Shown here: positions 54,482 to 62,476 of the stretch, piece by piece
Layout: each line of letters starts with the position of its first letter
Position numbering within the stretch: the first letter of the stretch is position 1
DNA from: Caproiciproducens faecalis
Lineage (GTDB): Bacteria; Bacillota; Clostridia; Oscillospirales; Acutalibacteraceae
Assembly: GCF_019448085.1 (NCBI RefSeq)
Contig: NZ_JAGFNZ010000002.1
Location: 620,001-684,000, forward strand
Direction: 5' to 3'
Length of the DNA stretch: 64,000 bases
Position numbers and translations under genes: made by a program
Notes under the pieces: model-generated
What the model was told of the DNA's origin: nothing
Seen by the model: only the letters and a program-made list of their open reading frames with translations
The model's database searches: none

Positions 54482-54512
54482 ATCATAAACTATAAAAACT
54501 GACTATTGCCAA
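54482..54512 (-). promoter_or_regulatory. Possible promoter of the PTS island
   Basis: On the minus strand TTGGCA (54512-54507) and TATGAT (54487-54482) are separated by 19 bp, longer than optimal. It is about 55 bp before the HPr start and downstream of the inverted repeat, as expected for an activated promoter. Confidence 0.45.
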
Positions 54513-54539
54513 TTAAATGCATATGATTCACGGAAATCC

Positions 54540-54586
54540 GTGCAAAGAATTGTTCTCTGCTTGATTTCCCGTCCAATTCTTTGCAC
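54540..54586. promoter_or_regulatory. 13-bp inverted repeat, putative PRD-regulator operator
   Basis: GTGCAAAGAATTG at 54540-54552 and its perfect complement at 54574-54586 are separated by 21 bp. It begins about 28 bp upstream of the candidate -35. No T tract follows, so it is not a terminator. Placement suits binding of the dimeric PRD activator. Confidence 0.5.
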
Positions 54587-54693
54587 CTGCAAAATTGGTA
54601 CTTCTGCAAAAAGATCAGCTTCCCGAAAAATAATTCTTCTGCGCATTTTTCTGCGGAATGTACGATTTCGGGGCCTAAAATTAAAAAAAGAGC

Positions 54694-54720
54694 GAAAAAG
54701 GGCGCAGCCAAAAGCTGCGC
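54694..54720 (-). terminator. Terminator of the LysR gene
   Basis: GCGCAGC pairs with GCTGCGC across a 5-nt loop; on the minus strand it is followed by CCTTTTTC and a further T run. It lies 27 bp after the LysR stop at 54748. Confidence 0.82.
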
Positions 54721-54747
54721 TCTTGCAATCGAATACATCAGAATGAT

Positions 54748-55683
54748 TCAGACCGTTTCTCCAAAATTTCCATCGCGCAGAGTGTCCTTCAGAATACGGA
54801 CGAACGCTTTGGCCGCGTTTGTCAGATAACGGTTCTTTTTAAAGGAAATGGCAATTTCTCTGCTGTCGGAAAGTCCCTCCAGCGTATAGTAGTCGGGATG
54901 AATCCTTGAATGCAGAAAAATATAGGGATTATAGGGCAGAATGGATACCCCCAGCCCTTCAATCACCATTGCCCGGACGGCTTCTATATTTCTGCAGTAC
55001 AGGATGATATTGGGTGTAAACCCGGCCTCTTTACAGAGATTCAGCATGATGTCGTGCAAACGGTAATCGCTTGTCAGAGCAATAAAAGGCGCGTCCTTCA
55101 ACAGTTCCAGATCCACGGACGCCAATGGTTTTCCGCGTGTCTGCGCAGGGATGAATCGGTCAAATCCCTCTTTCGGAACGGCCAGCACAATCTTTTCGTT
55201 AAAGAGCACCTGATGCACCAGCTGGTCGTTCCGCAGCGGCAGCACGGTAACGGCAACATCGACATCACCGGAAAGGAGAAGCTCTTCCAGCTCCTGATTC
55301 CTTTTTTCGTTCAGCTCGATTTCAATGTCGGGGTACCTTCTGCGGAATTCGCGCAGAACGGGCGGCAGCAGATAGGTGGTTCTGTACGGAGAAATCCCGA
55401 TGGAAATGCGGCCTCGTTTGGAATTTGCCGCGTCCTTGATCTGAGCGACAAGCTGATCCTCCAAAGAGAGAAATTCCTTTGCCGTATCACAGTAAAGGCT
55501 GCCGGTATAAGTCAGTTTGAGCGGAATCGACGACCGGTCGAACAGCTCCGTTTCCAGCTCTTCCTCCAGCCGCTGGACATACTGGCTCAGGGACGGCTGG
55601 GATACATGGAGTTTTTCGGCGGCTTTGGAAAAGCTCTTTTCCTGCGCGACTGTCAGGACATACTGCAGCTGACGTGTGTTCAT
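54748..55683 (-). CDS. LysR-family transcriptional regulator
   Basis: A 311-residue regulator with an N-terminal winged helix (MNTRQLQYVLTVAQEKSFSK, AAEKLHVSQPSLSQYVQRLE) and a C-terminal type II periplasmic-fold effector domain (RISIGISPYRTTYLLPPVL, VDVAVTVLPL). It is divergent from the acid-sugar operon at 55942 and most likely regulates it in response to an acid sugar or its metabolite. GGGGGG precedes the ATG. Confidence 0.93.
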   Translation of the reverse strand: MNTRQLQYVLTVAQEKSFSKAAEKLHVSQPSLSQYVQRLEEELETELFDRSSIPLKLTYTGSLYCDTAKEFLSLEDQLVAQIKDAANSKRGRISIGISPYRTTYLLPPVLREFRRRYPDIEIELNEKRNQELEELLLSGDVDVAVTVLPLRNDQLVHQVLFNEKIVLAVPKEGFDRFIPAQTRGKPLASVDLELLKDAPFIALTSDYRLHDIMLNLCKEAGFTPNIILYCRNIEAVRAMVIEGLGVSILPYNPYIFLHSRIHPDYYTLEGLSDSREIAISFKKNRYLTNAAKAFVRILKDTLRDGNFGETV

Positions 55684-55742
55684 ACAATCCCCCCATTACA
55701 ACGAAAGAGATTAACTTATAATGTATTTGTTATATGATATAT

Positions 55743-55791
55743 CGATTTTAGTATTTGAAGTTATAATATTAAGTATTATATAATAAAATCG
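55743..55791. promoter_or_regulatory. Nested dyads between LysR and acid-sugar operon
   Basis: An outer inverted repeat CGATTTTA (55743-55750) and TAAAATCG (55784-55791) encloses an inner one, TATAATA (55762-55768) and TATTATA (55774-55780). The region is AT-rich and centred in the divergent intergenic space, as expected for LysR recognition and activation sites. Confidence 0.5.
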
Positions 55792-55870
55792 TCAAAAGGG
55801 CAAATGTTTTATAGAACATGAATAACGGCAAAAAGACAAGATTGGAAAAAAAATCAGTTTCAGGCGAATT

Positions 55871-55899
55871 TTGTAAGAATCATTGGACTTTTCTTACAA
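55871..55899 (+). promoter_or_regulatory. Inverted repeat before the PdxA-family gene
   Basis: TTGTAAG (55871-55877) and CTTACAA (55893-55899) with a 15-bp gap, 43 bp before the start codon. It may be a second operator or a leader hairpin. Confidence 0.4.
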
Positions 55900-55941
55900 G
55901 GACAGCAAGAACGACAAACAAAGAAAGCGAGTAATAGAAGA

Positions 55942-56940
55942 ATGAATGTCAATCACAAAAAACCGGTTATCGGCGTAGCGCTGGGAGATGCGGCGGGCAT
56001 CGGCGCAGAGATCGTAGCGAAGACTGCAGCAAGCGGAGTCCTGGAAGAGTTCGGACATGCTGTGATTATCGCAGACGAAAGGGAACTGAAAAGGGGCATG
56101 GAAATTGCCGGCGTTCAGTTTTCATACAGAAAGGCCGCAAATGTGGAAGAAGCCGCCGCCATGGACGGGATTGCCCTTCTGGATACAAAAGCGCTGGACG
56201 CATACGCCGTCACGATGGGAGAAGATTCCCTGGACTGCGGAAAGAACTCGGCACTCAATGTCAAGCAGACGGTGGAATACTGTATGCAGGGACATTTCGA
56301 CGGGGTGTGCTTTGCTCCAAACAACAAAAAAATGATGAAGAAGGCAGGCTTCAAACTCAACGGCGCAATTGATCTGGTAGCCGGATTCATGGGTTATGAA
56401 GGCAAAAAAGGCGAACTGAGTGTTCTAGGCAACGTTTGGACCGCCAGAGTCACCAGTCACATCCCCCTTGCCGACGTCAGCGCCGCGCTGACCGTCGACA
56501 GGATTATGGATACCATCAATCTGCTGAACAACGCGCAGAAATCCGCCGGATTTGAGAATCCGCACATTGCGGTTGCGGCGTTCAACCCGCACGCCGGCGA
56601 AGGCGGAACCTGCGGTATGGAGGAAATCAACGTGATTACCCCCACCGTGGAAAAAGCCCGTCAGGCCGGAATCAACGTGGAAGGCCCCTACCCGGCGGAC
56701 ACCCTGTTCTACAATCTGTTCAACGGCGTTTACGATTCCGCTGTAACCCTGTTCCACGATCAGGGACAGATCGCCATGAAGCTGAAGGGCTTTGACAAGG
56801 GCACCACCGTCATGGGCGGACTTCCCTATCCCGTTACGACCTGCAGCCACGGCACGGCCTACAACATCGCAGGCAAAGGAATTGCCAACAACGGAGCATG
56901 GGAAAGCGCGTACAAGCTGGTATGCGCCATGGCGAAATAA
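55942..56940 (+). CDS. PdxA-family NAD-dependent dehydrogenase
   Basis: A 332-residue relative of 4-hydroxythreonine-4-phosphate dehydrogenase. Conserved metal ligands are in VTSHIPLADV and LFHDQGQIAMKL; FNPHAGEGGTCGMEEI and CSHGTAYNIAGKGIA are also family blocks. Differences: the N-terminal motif reads GDAAGIGAE (usually GDPAGIGPE) and the GHTE-type phosphate-binding site reads NGAIDLVAGF. In acid-sugar operons with DUF1537 kinases, PdxA2 proteins oxidise 4-phospho-threonate or -erythronate to give DHAP. That or a related oxidation of an unphosphorylated acid sugar is likely; vitamin B6 synthesis is unlikely here. Confidence 0.85.
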   Translation: MNVNHKKPVIGVALGDAAGIGAEIVAKTAASGVLEEFGHAVIIADERELKRGMEIAGVQFSYRKAANVEEAAAMDGIALLDTKALDAYAVTMGEDSLDCGKNSALNVKQTVEYCMQGHFDGVCFAPNNKKMMKKAGFKLNGAIDLVAGFMGYEGKKGELSVLGNVWTARVTSHIPLADVSAALTVDRIMDTINLLNNAQKSAGFENPHIAVAAFNPHAGEGGTCGMEEINVITPTVEKARQAGINVEGPYPADTLFYNLFNGVYDSAVTLFHDQGQIAMKLKGFDKGTTVMGGLPYPVTTCSHGTAYNIAGKGIANNGAWESAYKLVCAMAK

Positions 56941-57066
56941 GCGTTTAAGACTCAACCTTCCCAGAGTTTAACATACGGTACCGATTACGCATCCGGAGCC
57001 TTCTGCACGGGCCCCGGATGCTGAATACGGGCCAACGGATACCATGAAAGAAAACAGGTGAAAAAA

Positions 57067-57876
57067 ATGAATCTTGCCTATCCTGTCGCGACTCCTGACA
57101 GCAGCGTGCCGCTTATGGGTTTTACCGGACCTTTTGAAACGAACCTAGATTTTATTCGGCAGGCCGGATACACCGGCGTGGAGCTGCTGGTGAGAGACGC
57201 CGACGAACTGGATGCTTCCCGGCTGGAAATCGCGCTCTCCAAAAGAGGGCTGACCGCGGTTTCCTTCGGAACAAGCCCGATGCTTGCACAGGACAAACTC
57301 GATCTGCTCTCCGAAAATGACGAAATCCGGGCAGAAACCTTTCGGCGCACCGTTCGGATGGTCGATCTCGCTTCCCGTTTTCACGCCCCCGTGGGCATTG
57401 GAAAGCTCAGGGGCAACCTACAGGAGGGAACCGGCCGTACAGCCGAACGAAGAGATGAAATTTTCCGGAAGCTTTGCGAACACTGCGAGAAAACCGGGGG
57501 TTCCCTTGTCATGGAGCCTCAGAAATATGACAACGTAAATAATCTGAATACCATTGACGAATCCCTTGAGTGGCTGAAAGAAATGAACAGCAAACGGCTG
57601 AAATTGCTGGTGGACACCTTTCATATGGATCTGACTGAAAAAGATCAGTTTGACAGCATCCGCAGGGCAAACGGACAAATCGGTTTTGTGCATCTGTCAG
57701 ACTCCGACAGAAAAGCGCCCGGCTGCGGAAGGATCGATTTCGGCGCTGTACTGAAGGCTTTCAGCGATATTTGTTACGGCGGGTTTTTTTCAATGGAGAT
57801 CAAGCAAAGCCCAAACAGCGAAGAGGCCGCCGAAACATCCATCAAAAATCTGACGCGCCTCAGCGGGCAAATCTAA
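57067..57876 (+). CDS. Sugar isomerase/epimerase, xylose isomerase-like TIM barrel
   Basis: About 269 residues. Metal-binding positions of the family are visible: Glu in LVMEPQKYDN, Asp/His in LLVDTFHMDL, His in GFVHLSDSDRKAPG and Glu in FFSMEIK. In otn-type acid-sugar pathways OtnI isomerises 2-oxo-tetronate to 3-oxo-tetronate, and this protein could do that. The ATG at 57067 with AGGTG upstream is preferred to the in-frame GTG at 57058. Confidence 0.83.
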   Translation: MNLAYPVATPDSSVPLMGFTGPFETNLDFIRQAGYTGVELLVRDADELDASRLEIALSKRGLTAVSFGTSPMLAQDKLDLLSENDEIRAETFRRTVRMVDLASRFHAPVGIGKLRGNLQEGTGRTAERRDEIFRKLCEHCEKTGGSLVMEPQKYDNVNNLNTIDESLEWLKEMNSKRLKLLVDTFHMDLTEKDQFDSIRRANGQIGFVHLSDSDRKAPGCGRIDFGAVLKAFSDICYGGFFSMEIKQSPNSEEAAETSIKNLTRLSGQI

Positions 57877-57909
57877 AACAGTGAAAATCAGAAAAAAGAG
57901 GTACCGGAA

Positions 57910-58563
57910 ATGAAAAGAATTGCACTGGTCAGCGTCACGCTGAACGCAGTAAATCCCATTGTGGACTATATGACCAAAACGAATCCCGACGTTCATGTCG
58001 TCAACTATCTGGACAGCTATCTGCTGGAAAAGGTGGGAAAGGACAACGGCGTGATTACGGACGAATCCATGGGGCGCATGTTTGACATGCTGGTAAAGGC
58101 CTGCGCGGACGGCGCCCAGTGCATCATCATGACCTGCACAATTTTTTCACCGTACGTGGAAAAATTCTCGGAGCTGCTTTCCGTTCCCATCATCTGCCCG
58201 GACGGCGCCATGCTGGACGGGGTGGCAAAGGAAGGCGGAAAGACGGCGATCATCTGTACGTTCACCGGTACGGTCGATACCACCAGATCCGTATTTTTCA
58301 AGTATCAGCGCTTAAATGGAAGAGCGGAGTCGGTGGACATGTATGTGGTGCCGGAGGCGTTTAAAGCCGCCCAGGTTTCCGACATGGAGACACACGACCG
58401 GGTTATCCGTGAAAAAATCGCGGAGCTGGACGCTTCCTACGACCATGTTGTACTGGCACAGATCAGTATGGCAAGAGCCGCACAGGGGGTCGCCATGAAG
58501 CACGCAAAGCTTTGGACCAGTCCCAAAAGCGCGGTGGAAGCAGCCGTAAACCTTTTAAAATAA
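57910..58563 (+). CDS. Asp/Glu racemase-superfamily protein with a single active-site Cys
   Basis: A 217-residue protein of the aspartate/glutamate/hydantoin racemase fold. The first catalytic position is preserved in CIIMTCTIFSPYVEK. At the second position, where racemases carry Cys, the sequence reads VVLAQISMARAA. One-cysteine members of this fold include arylmalonate decarboxylase and maleate isomerase-like variants, so a racemase activity is doubtful. AGAGGT precedes the ATG. Its place between isomerase and kinase genes suggests a step on a carboxylated sugar intermediate. Confidence 0.8.
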   Translation: MKRIALVSVTLNAVNPIVDYMTKTNPDVHVVNYLDSYLLEKVGKDNGVITDESMGRMFDMLVKACADGAQCIIMTCTIFSPYVEKFSELLSVPIICPDGAMLDGVAKEGGKTAIICTFTGTVDTTRSVFFKYQRLNGRAESVDMYVVPEAFKAAQVSDMETHDRVIREKIAELDASYDHVVLAQISMARAAQGVAMKHAKLWTSPKSAVEAAVNLLK

Positions 58564-58598
58564 ACGCTTGAAACCCGACTTCTATGTGGAGGAAAACT

Positions 58599-59870
58599 AT
58601 GCTACAAAAATTAACGTTCGGCTGTATTGCGGACGATTTTACCGGAGCCAGCGACGCGGCCTCTTTTCTGGTCAAGGGCGGTATGAAAACAGTCCTTTAC
58701 AGCGGTGTGCCGGACAGTGATCAGCCGATACCGGAAGGCGTGACCGCCGCGGTCATTGCGCTGAAAACCCGCACCGAGCAGGTGGACAAAGCGGTTTCCC
58801 AGTCCCTGCAGGCGGCCCAATGGCTCAAAAGCAAAGGGGCGGAGCAGCTGTATGTGAAGTACTGTTCTACCTTTGATTCCACTCCCGCCGGCAATATCGG
58901 TCCGATCTGCGACGCGGTTCTGGAGCGGTACGAGATTCCCTTCACCGTCCTGTGCCCTTCCCTGCCGGTCAACAAAAGAACGGTGAAGGACGGTACTCTG
59001 TTTGTGGATGGAACGCCGCTTTCCGAAAGCAGCATGAAAAACCACCCGCTGACTCCCATGTGGGACAGCTACCTTCCCAGCCTGATGAGCGGACAGAGCA
59101 AATACCCCTGTCTGGTTCTCGGCAGTGAGGATATGGCAGGGACGGACGAAGAAATCCGCCGTAAAGTAGACGATTTCGCAAAAAATCATCCGCGCTTTTA
59201 TCTGGTACCGGACTTTGTGAACGACACGGACGCCGACAGAATCATATCTGTTTTCGGTGATCTGCGCCTTTTGACCGGCGGTTCCGGTCTGATGCAGCCC
59301 ATTGCGGAAAAATACAGCCGCAGCCAGGCGGAGCAGCCGGCACGGCCGGGCGGCAGCAAAGGCCCCGCGATCATTGTTGCGGGAAGCTGCTCGGTGGCTA
59401 CGCAGGGGCAGGTCAGGCACTACCTTCAAAACGGCGGCTTCGGCATTATGGTCCGCCCGGGCATGCTGCTTTCCGGCGATCAGACAGTGGACAGTATCTG
59501 GAATCAGGTACAGGAATCCCCGCGCGACAGCGTCCTGATTTACAGCGCGGGAAGCGCCGGACAAACGGAAACAGAAACGGACGGCGCCAGCGAGGCCGCT
59601 CTTCTTGAAAACACCATGTCAGAGCTTGTGCGCAGAGCCGCAGAAGCGGGCTACACCCGGCTGATCTGCGCGGGCGGGGAAACCTCCGGCGCAGTCACCA
59701 AGGCGCTGGGATACTATGCTTACCAAATCGGAGAAAGCATTGCGCCGGGCGTTCCGGTCATGATCCCTCTGCAGCATCCTCAGATTCGCCTGGTTTTGAA
59801 ATCCGGCAATTTCGGTCAGAAAGATTTCTTTATGAGAGCGCTGAAAATGACCGCGGAGGAAGAAAAATGA
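58599..59870 (+). CDS. DUF1537-type four-carbon acid sugar kinase
   Basis: About 423 residues. The N-terminal domain has the family hallmark CIADDFTGASDAASFLVKGG; the C-terminal nucleotide-binding domain has LICAGGETSGAVTKALG and VAGSCSVATQGQVRH. Members (OtnK, DtnK, DenK) phosphorylate threonate, erythronate or 3-oxo-tetronate at C4. Start at 58599 has GGAGG. The stop overlaps the next start as ATGA, coupling it to the class II aldolase gene. Confidence 0.92.
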   Translation: MLQKLTFGCIADDFTGASDAASFLVKGGMKTVLYSGVPDSDQPIPEGVTAAVIALKTRTEQVDKAVSQSLQAAQWLKSKGAEQLYVKYCSTFDSTPAGNIGPICDAVLERYEIPFTVLCPSLPVNKRTVKDGTLFVDGTPLSESSMKNHPLTPMWDSYLPSLMSGQSKYPCLVLGSEDMAGTDEEIRRKVDDFAKNHPRFYLVPDFVNDTDADRIISVFGDLRLLTGGSGLMQPIAEKYSRSQAEQPARPGGSKGPAIIVAGSCSVATQGQVRHYLQNGGFGIMVRPGMLLSGDQTVDSIWNQVQESPRDSVLIYSAGSAGQTETETDGASEAALLENTMSELVRRAAEAGYTRLICAGGETSGAVTKALGYYAYQIGESIAPGVPVMIPLQHPQIRLVLKSGNFGQKDFFMRALKMTAEEEK

Positions 59871-60487
59871 CGAGCTTACTGCAAGATAAAATAGATGACG
59901 CAATCTGGATTGCAAACAGTCTTTTCGAGCGCGGAAAGACATCCGGCTCCACCGCAAATATGAGCTTTCTGCATGACGGAAAGGTGTATATCAGCGGAAC
60001 CGGCACCTGCTTCGGTACCCTTTCGCAGCAATCGTTTTCCGTCATTGACCTTGACGGGAACCATCTGGACGGAATCAAGCCCAGCAAAGAGTACCCGCTG
60101 CACACTCTGTTTTACAAACACAATCCCGGCGTGGCGGCCGTGATTCATACCCACAGCTTTTACGCCACCCTGTGGTCCTGTTACTGCCGATCCGGGGAAC
60201 GCAATGTCATTCCAAACCATACGCCGTATCTGCGTATGAAAGTGGGAGACATCGGGACTGTCGCATACGCTGCCCCGGGTTCCAAGGAACTCTTTCAGGC
60301 GTTTTCACAAGTGCTGGACGACCGGCGCGGCTACCTGCTGCAGAACCATGGCCCCGTCGTGGGCGCCGCGGATTTGTTCTCTGCTTTTTACGGGCTTGAG
60401 GAGCTGGAGGAAAGCGCTCACATCGCGTGGGAGCTGCGCAATTCAGGCTTGACCAATATAGAGGACAGAAGCGATCTGGACTTCTGA
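59867..60487 (+). CDS. Class II aldolase/adducin family protein (OtnC-like)
   Basis: A 206-residue zinc enzyme of the L-fuculose-phosphate aldolase type. Zinc ligands are in VIHTHSFYATLWS (two His) and LLQNHGPVVG (third His). Beside a DUF1537 kinase, the best guess is 3-oxo-tetronate-4-phosphate decarboxylase, which gives DHAP. The ATG overlaps the kinase stop. Sugar-phosphate aldolase activity remains an alternative. Confidence 0.87.
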   Translation: MTSLLQDKIDDAIWIANSLFERGKTSGSTANMSFLHDGKVYISGTGTCFGTLSQQSFSVIDLDGNHLDGIKPSKEYPLHTLFYKHNPGVAAVIHTHSFYATLWSCYCRSGERNVIPNHTPYLRMKVGDIGTVAYAAPGSKELFQAFSQVLDDRRGYLLQNHGPVVGAADLFSAFYGLEELEESAHIAWELRNSGLTNIEDRSDLDF

Positions 60488-60705
60488 ACAAAACTTTGTA
60501 ACCCTTGCACAAAAGGCAGCCCGGAAGCACAATAAGATTCCGCGCTTTGATTTTCGGGAGTTGGATGGAAAAGGGAAAAGGAGGAAAAAAGGGGATGAGG
60601 ATTTTCTTGAGGAGTTGAAATCATTTTTCATCCCGCTCGGTACTGAAAGTTGAAACGGCCTTTTCGTTGTCTTAAAATAAAGCACAGAAATTAGGGGGAG
60701 AAAAA

Positions 60706-62088
60706 ATGCTTACTGCTTTAGCATGGGTCATGATTATTCTTTTTATGGTCATGATTATGACAAAAAAAATGCACCCATTTACAGCAATCGTGCTCATCCC
60801 TTTGTCCTTCACGTTTATAGGAACGTTTACGGGACTGTACAGGGAAGCGGCGGCGAAAGCCTCCGAAATAGCCATTGGAGACGTAACTTATTTCGATCAG
60901 CTCAAGCTTTTGGGCACTTGGGTGCAGCAGGGTCTGACAAAAACCTCGACCACCATTTTCATGATGTTCTTCGCGATTATGTTCTTTTCGCTGATGCTGG
61001 ATACCGGTTTGTTTGACCCGATTTCCAAAACCGTTATCAAGATTGCCAAAGGAGATCCTCTCAAGGTGATCGTAGGAACCGGCATCATCACAGCACTCGT
61101 TTCCCTGAGCGGCGACGGCACAACCACTACTCTGATCTGCTGCTCGGCTCTGGTTCCGATTTACAAGAAACTGAACCTGAAGCGGCTTTATCTGGGCGTG
61201 ATTCTGGTTCTGATGAACACCATTTTGAACATTCTGCCCTGGAGCAGTCCAACGGCCCGTGTCATGTCCGTTCTGGACGGGATTGACCCGCAGCAAATGC
61301 TGTACGCGCTTGCACCGGGCATGGCGGTTGCCATCGTATACATGATGTTCGTCTGCTACTACCTGGGCCTGAAGGAAAGAAAGCGTCTGGGAATCCAGAG
61401 TCTGACCGATCAGGACATTACGGAACTGATGACTCCTTCTGAAGAAAAGAATGACGCCAAACGTCCCAAAATGATGCTTTTCAACGGAATTCTGACATTT
61501 GTCGTTTTGGTTCTGCTGATTGCCGGTGTATTCCAGCCGGTGTTTATCTTCCTGGTAGGCAGCGTCATTGCTCTTGTTGTCAACTATCCTTCGATTGAAC
61601 AGCAGAAAGAAAGAATCCGTGCCAATTCAGCGGATATGGTTATGACCGTTGTTGTTGTAATGGGCGCCGGCGTTTTCGCCGGACTGTTCAGTGGTTCCGG
61701 TATGGCCGACGCACTGGCCGCCAGCCTGATTCAGGTTATTCCGGCTTCGTTCGGACCGCACTGGGCGTTTATCACCTCGTTCATCTCCATCCCCGGCGGT
61801 TTCTTCCTTTCCAACGACGCATTCTTTTACGGCGTGGTTCCTGTACTGGCCCGCGCAGGCGTACAGTACGGTTTCAACAACTTCCAGATGGGCGTTGCAT
61901 GCCTGATGGGACAAGCTTTCCATCTGTTAAGCCCCTTCACCCCGTGGATTTATCTGCTTTTGGGGATGACAGGACTGGAAATCGGCGACTGGCAGAAAGA
62001 AGGCGCCAAATGGGCGATCGGTATTTTCATCAGCTTTATTGTGCTGACGGTATTAACCGGTTATCTGCCCGTAACCCTGCATCCGTAA
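60706..62088 (+). CDS. CitMHS-family transporter
   Basis: A 460-residue polytopic membrane protein starting LTALAWVMIILFMVMIMTK, similar to the citrate-Mg:H+ symporter family and related organic-acid carriers. Repeated motifs include LVSLSGDGTTTTLICCSALV and GGFFLSNDAFFYGVVPVLA, located in the two half-repeats. It follows the aldolase by 218 bp and likely imports the acid sugar. GGGGGAG precedes the ATG. Confidence 0.9.
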   Translation: MLTALAWVMIILFMVMIMTKKMHPFTAIVLIPLSFTFIGTFTGLYREAAAKASEIAIGDVTYFDQLKLLGTWVQQGLTKTSTTIFMMFFAIMFFSLMLDTGLFDPISKTVIKIAKGDPLKVIVGTGIITALVSLSGDGTTTTLICCSALVPIYKKLNLKRLYLGVILVLMNTILNILPWSSPTARVMSVLDGIDPQQMLYALAPGMAVAIVYMMFVCYYLGLKERKRLGIQSLTDQDITELMTPSEEKNDAKRPKMMLFNGILTFVVLVLLIAGVFQPVFIFLVGSVIALVVNYPSIEQQKERIRANSADMVMTVVVVMGAGVFAGLFSGSGMADALAASLIQVIPASFGPHWAFITSFISIPGGFFLSNDAFFYGVVPVLARAGVQYGFNNFQMGVACLMGQAFHLLSPFTPWIYLLLGMTGLEIGDWQKEGAKWAIGIFISFIVLTVLTGYLPVTLHP

Positions 62089-62209
62089 CCCCGCGCCGTT
62101 CAACCGCTTACACCTTTTCATGATCATACATAGATAGACTGTTCACCCGGAACGGATTACCGGTGGAAGGCTTCTTCCCCCTGTTTTCTGTCCGGGTAAC
62201 TGCCTCTCC

Positions 62210-62241
62210 GAAAAAAGGGAACCCGTAAAACCGGGTTCCCT
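62210..62241 (-). terminator. Minus-strand terminator (distal)
   Basis: AGGGAACCCG pairs with CGGGTTCCCT across a 6-nt loop; the minus strand continues with TTTTTT, the plus strand has no T tract. It would catch transcripts that pass the stronger terminator at 62422-62460. Confidence 0.78.
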
Positions 62242-62421
62242 GTATGTGATTTTACGGCTTCACAAAATTTTTCTCCCCCCATCCAATATAGAAATAATCT
62301 GACGGGAATTCTCCCCCTGTCGTAACCCCCAATGGTTCATAATATCGGTTTATGGATCCCTTCAGCCACAAGGAGCTGGGAAACAAAACCAAACCGGCAC
62401 GGTAACAAATCCAAATACACC

Positions 62422-62460
62422 AAAAAAGGAACCCGGTTCTTTGAACCGGGTTCCTTTTTT
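62422..62460. terminator. Strong bidirectional terminator
   Basis: A perfect 18-bp stem (62422-62439 with 62443-62460) with a 3-nt loop and A6/T6 ends works on both strands. It lies 16 bp after the TelA-like stop. Confidence 0.92.
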
Positions 62461-62476
62461 GATTGAGACTCCGTTT

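Larger units (their letters stand above)
54429..54747. other. Control region upstream of the PTS island
   Basis: A 319-bp gap between HPr and LysR genes. It contains a possible promoter (54482-54512), a long inverted repeat (54540-54586) and the terminator of the LysR gene (54694-54720), each listed. Nothing gene-like was seen. Confidence 0.7.
62089..62476. other. Convergent intergenic region
   Basis: A 388-bp gap between converging genes. It holds two terminators that share the GGAACCCGG core. The 180 bp between them show no gene; a short transcript cannot be excluded. Confidence 0.7.

Noticed and set aside
60505-60512. TTGCACAA, like the AraC operator half-site
   Set aside because: Only a single half-site was found; the second at 18 bp is missing and the neighbouring genes are controlled by LysR.
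60488-60705. A tiny leader peptide gene around 60563-60620
   Set aside because: A short frame with GGAGG upstream exists, but it has no conserved feature and no associated terminator structure.
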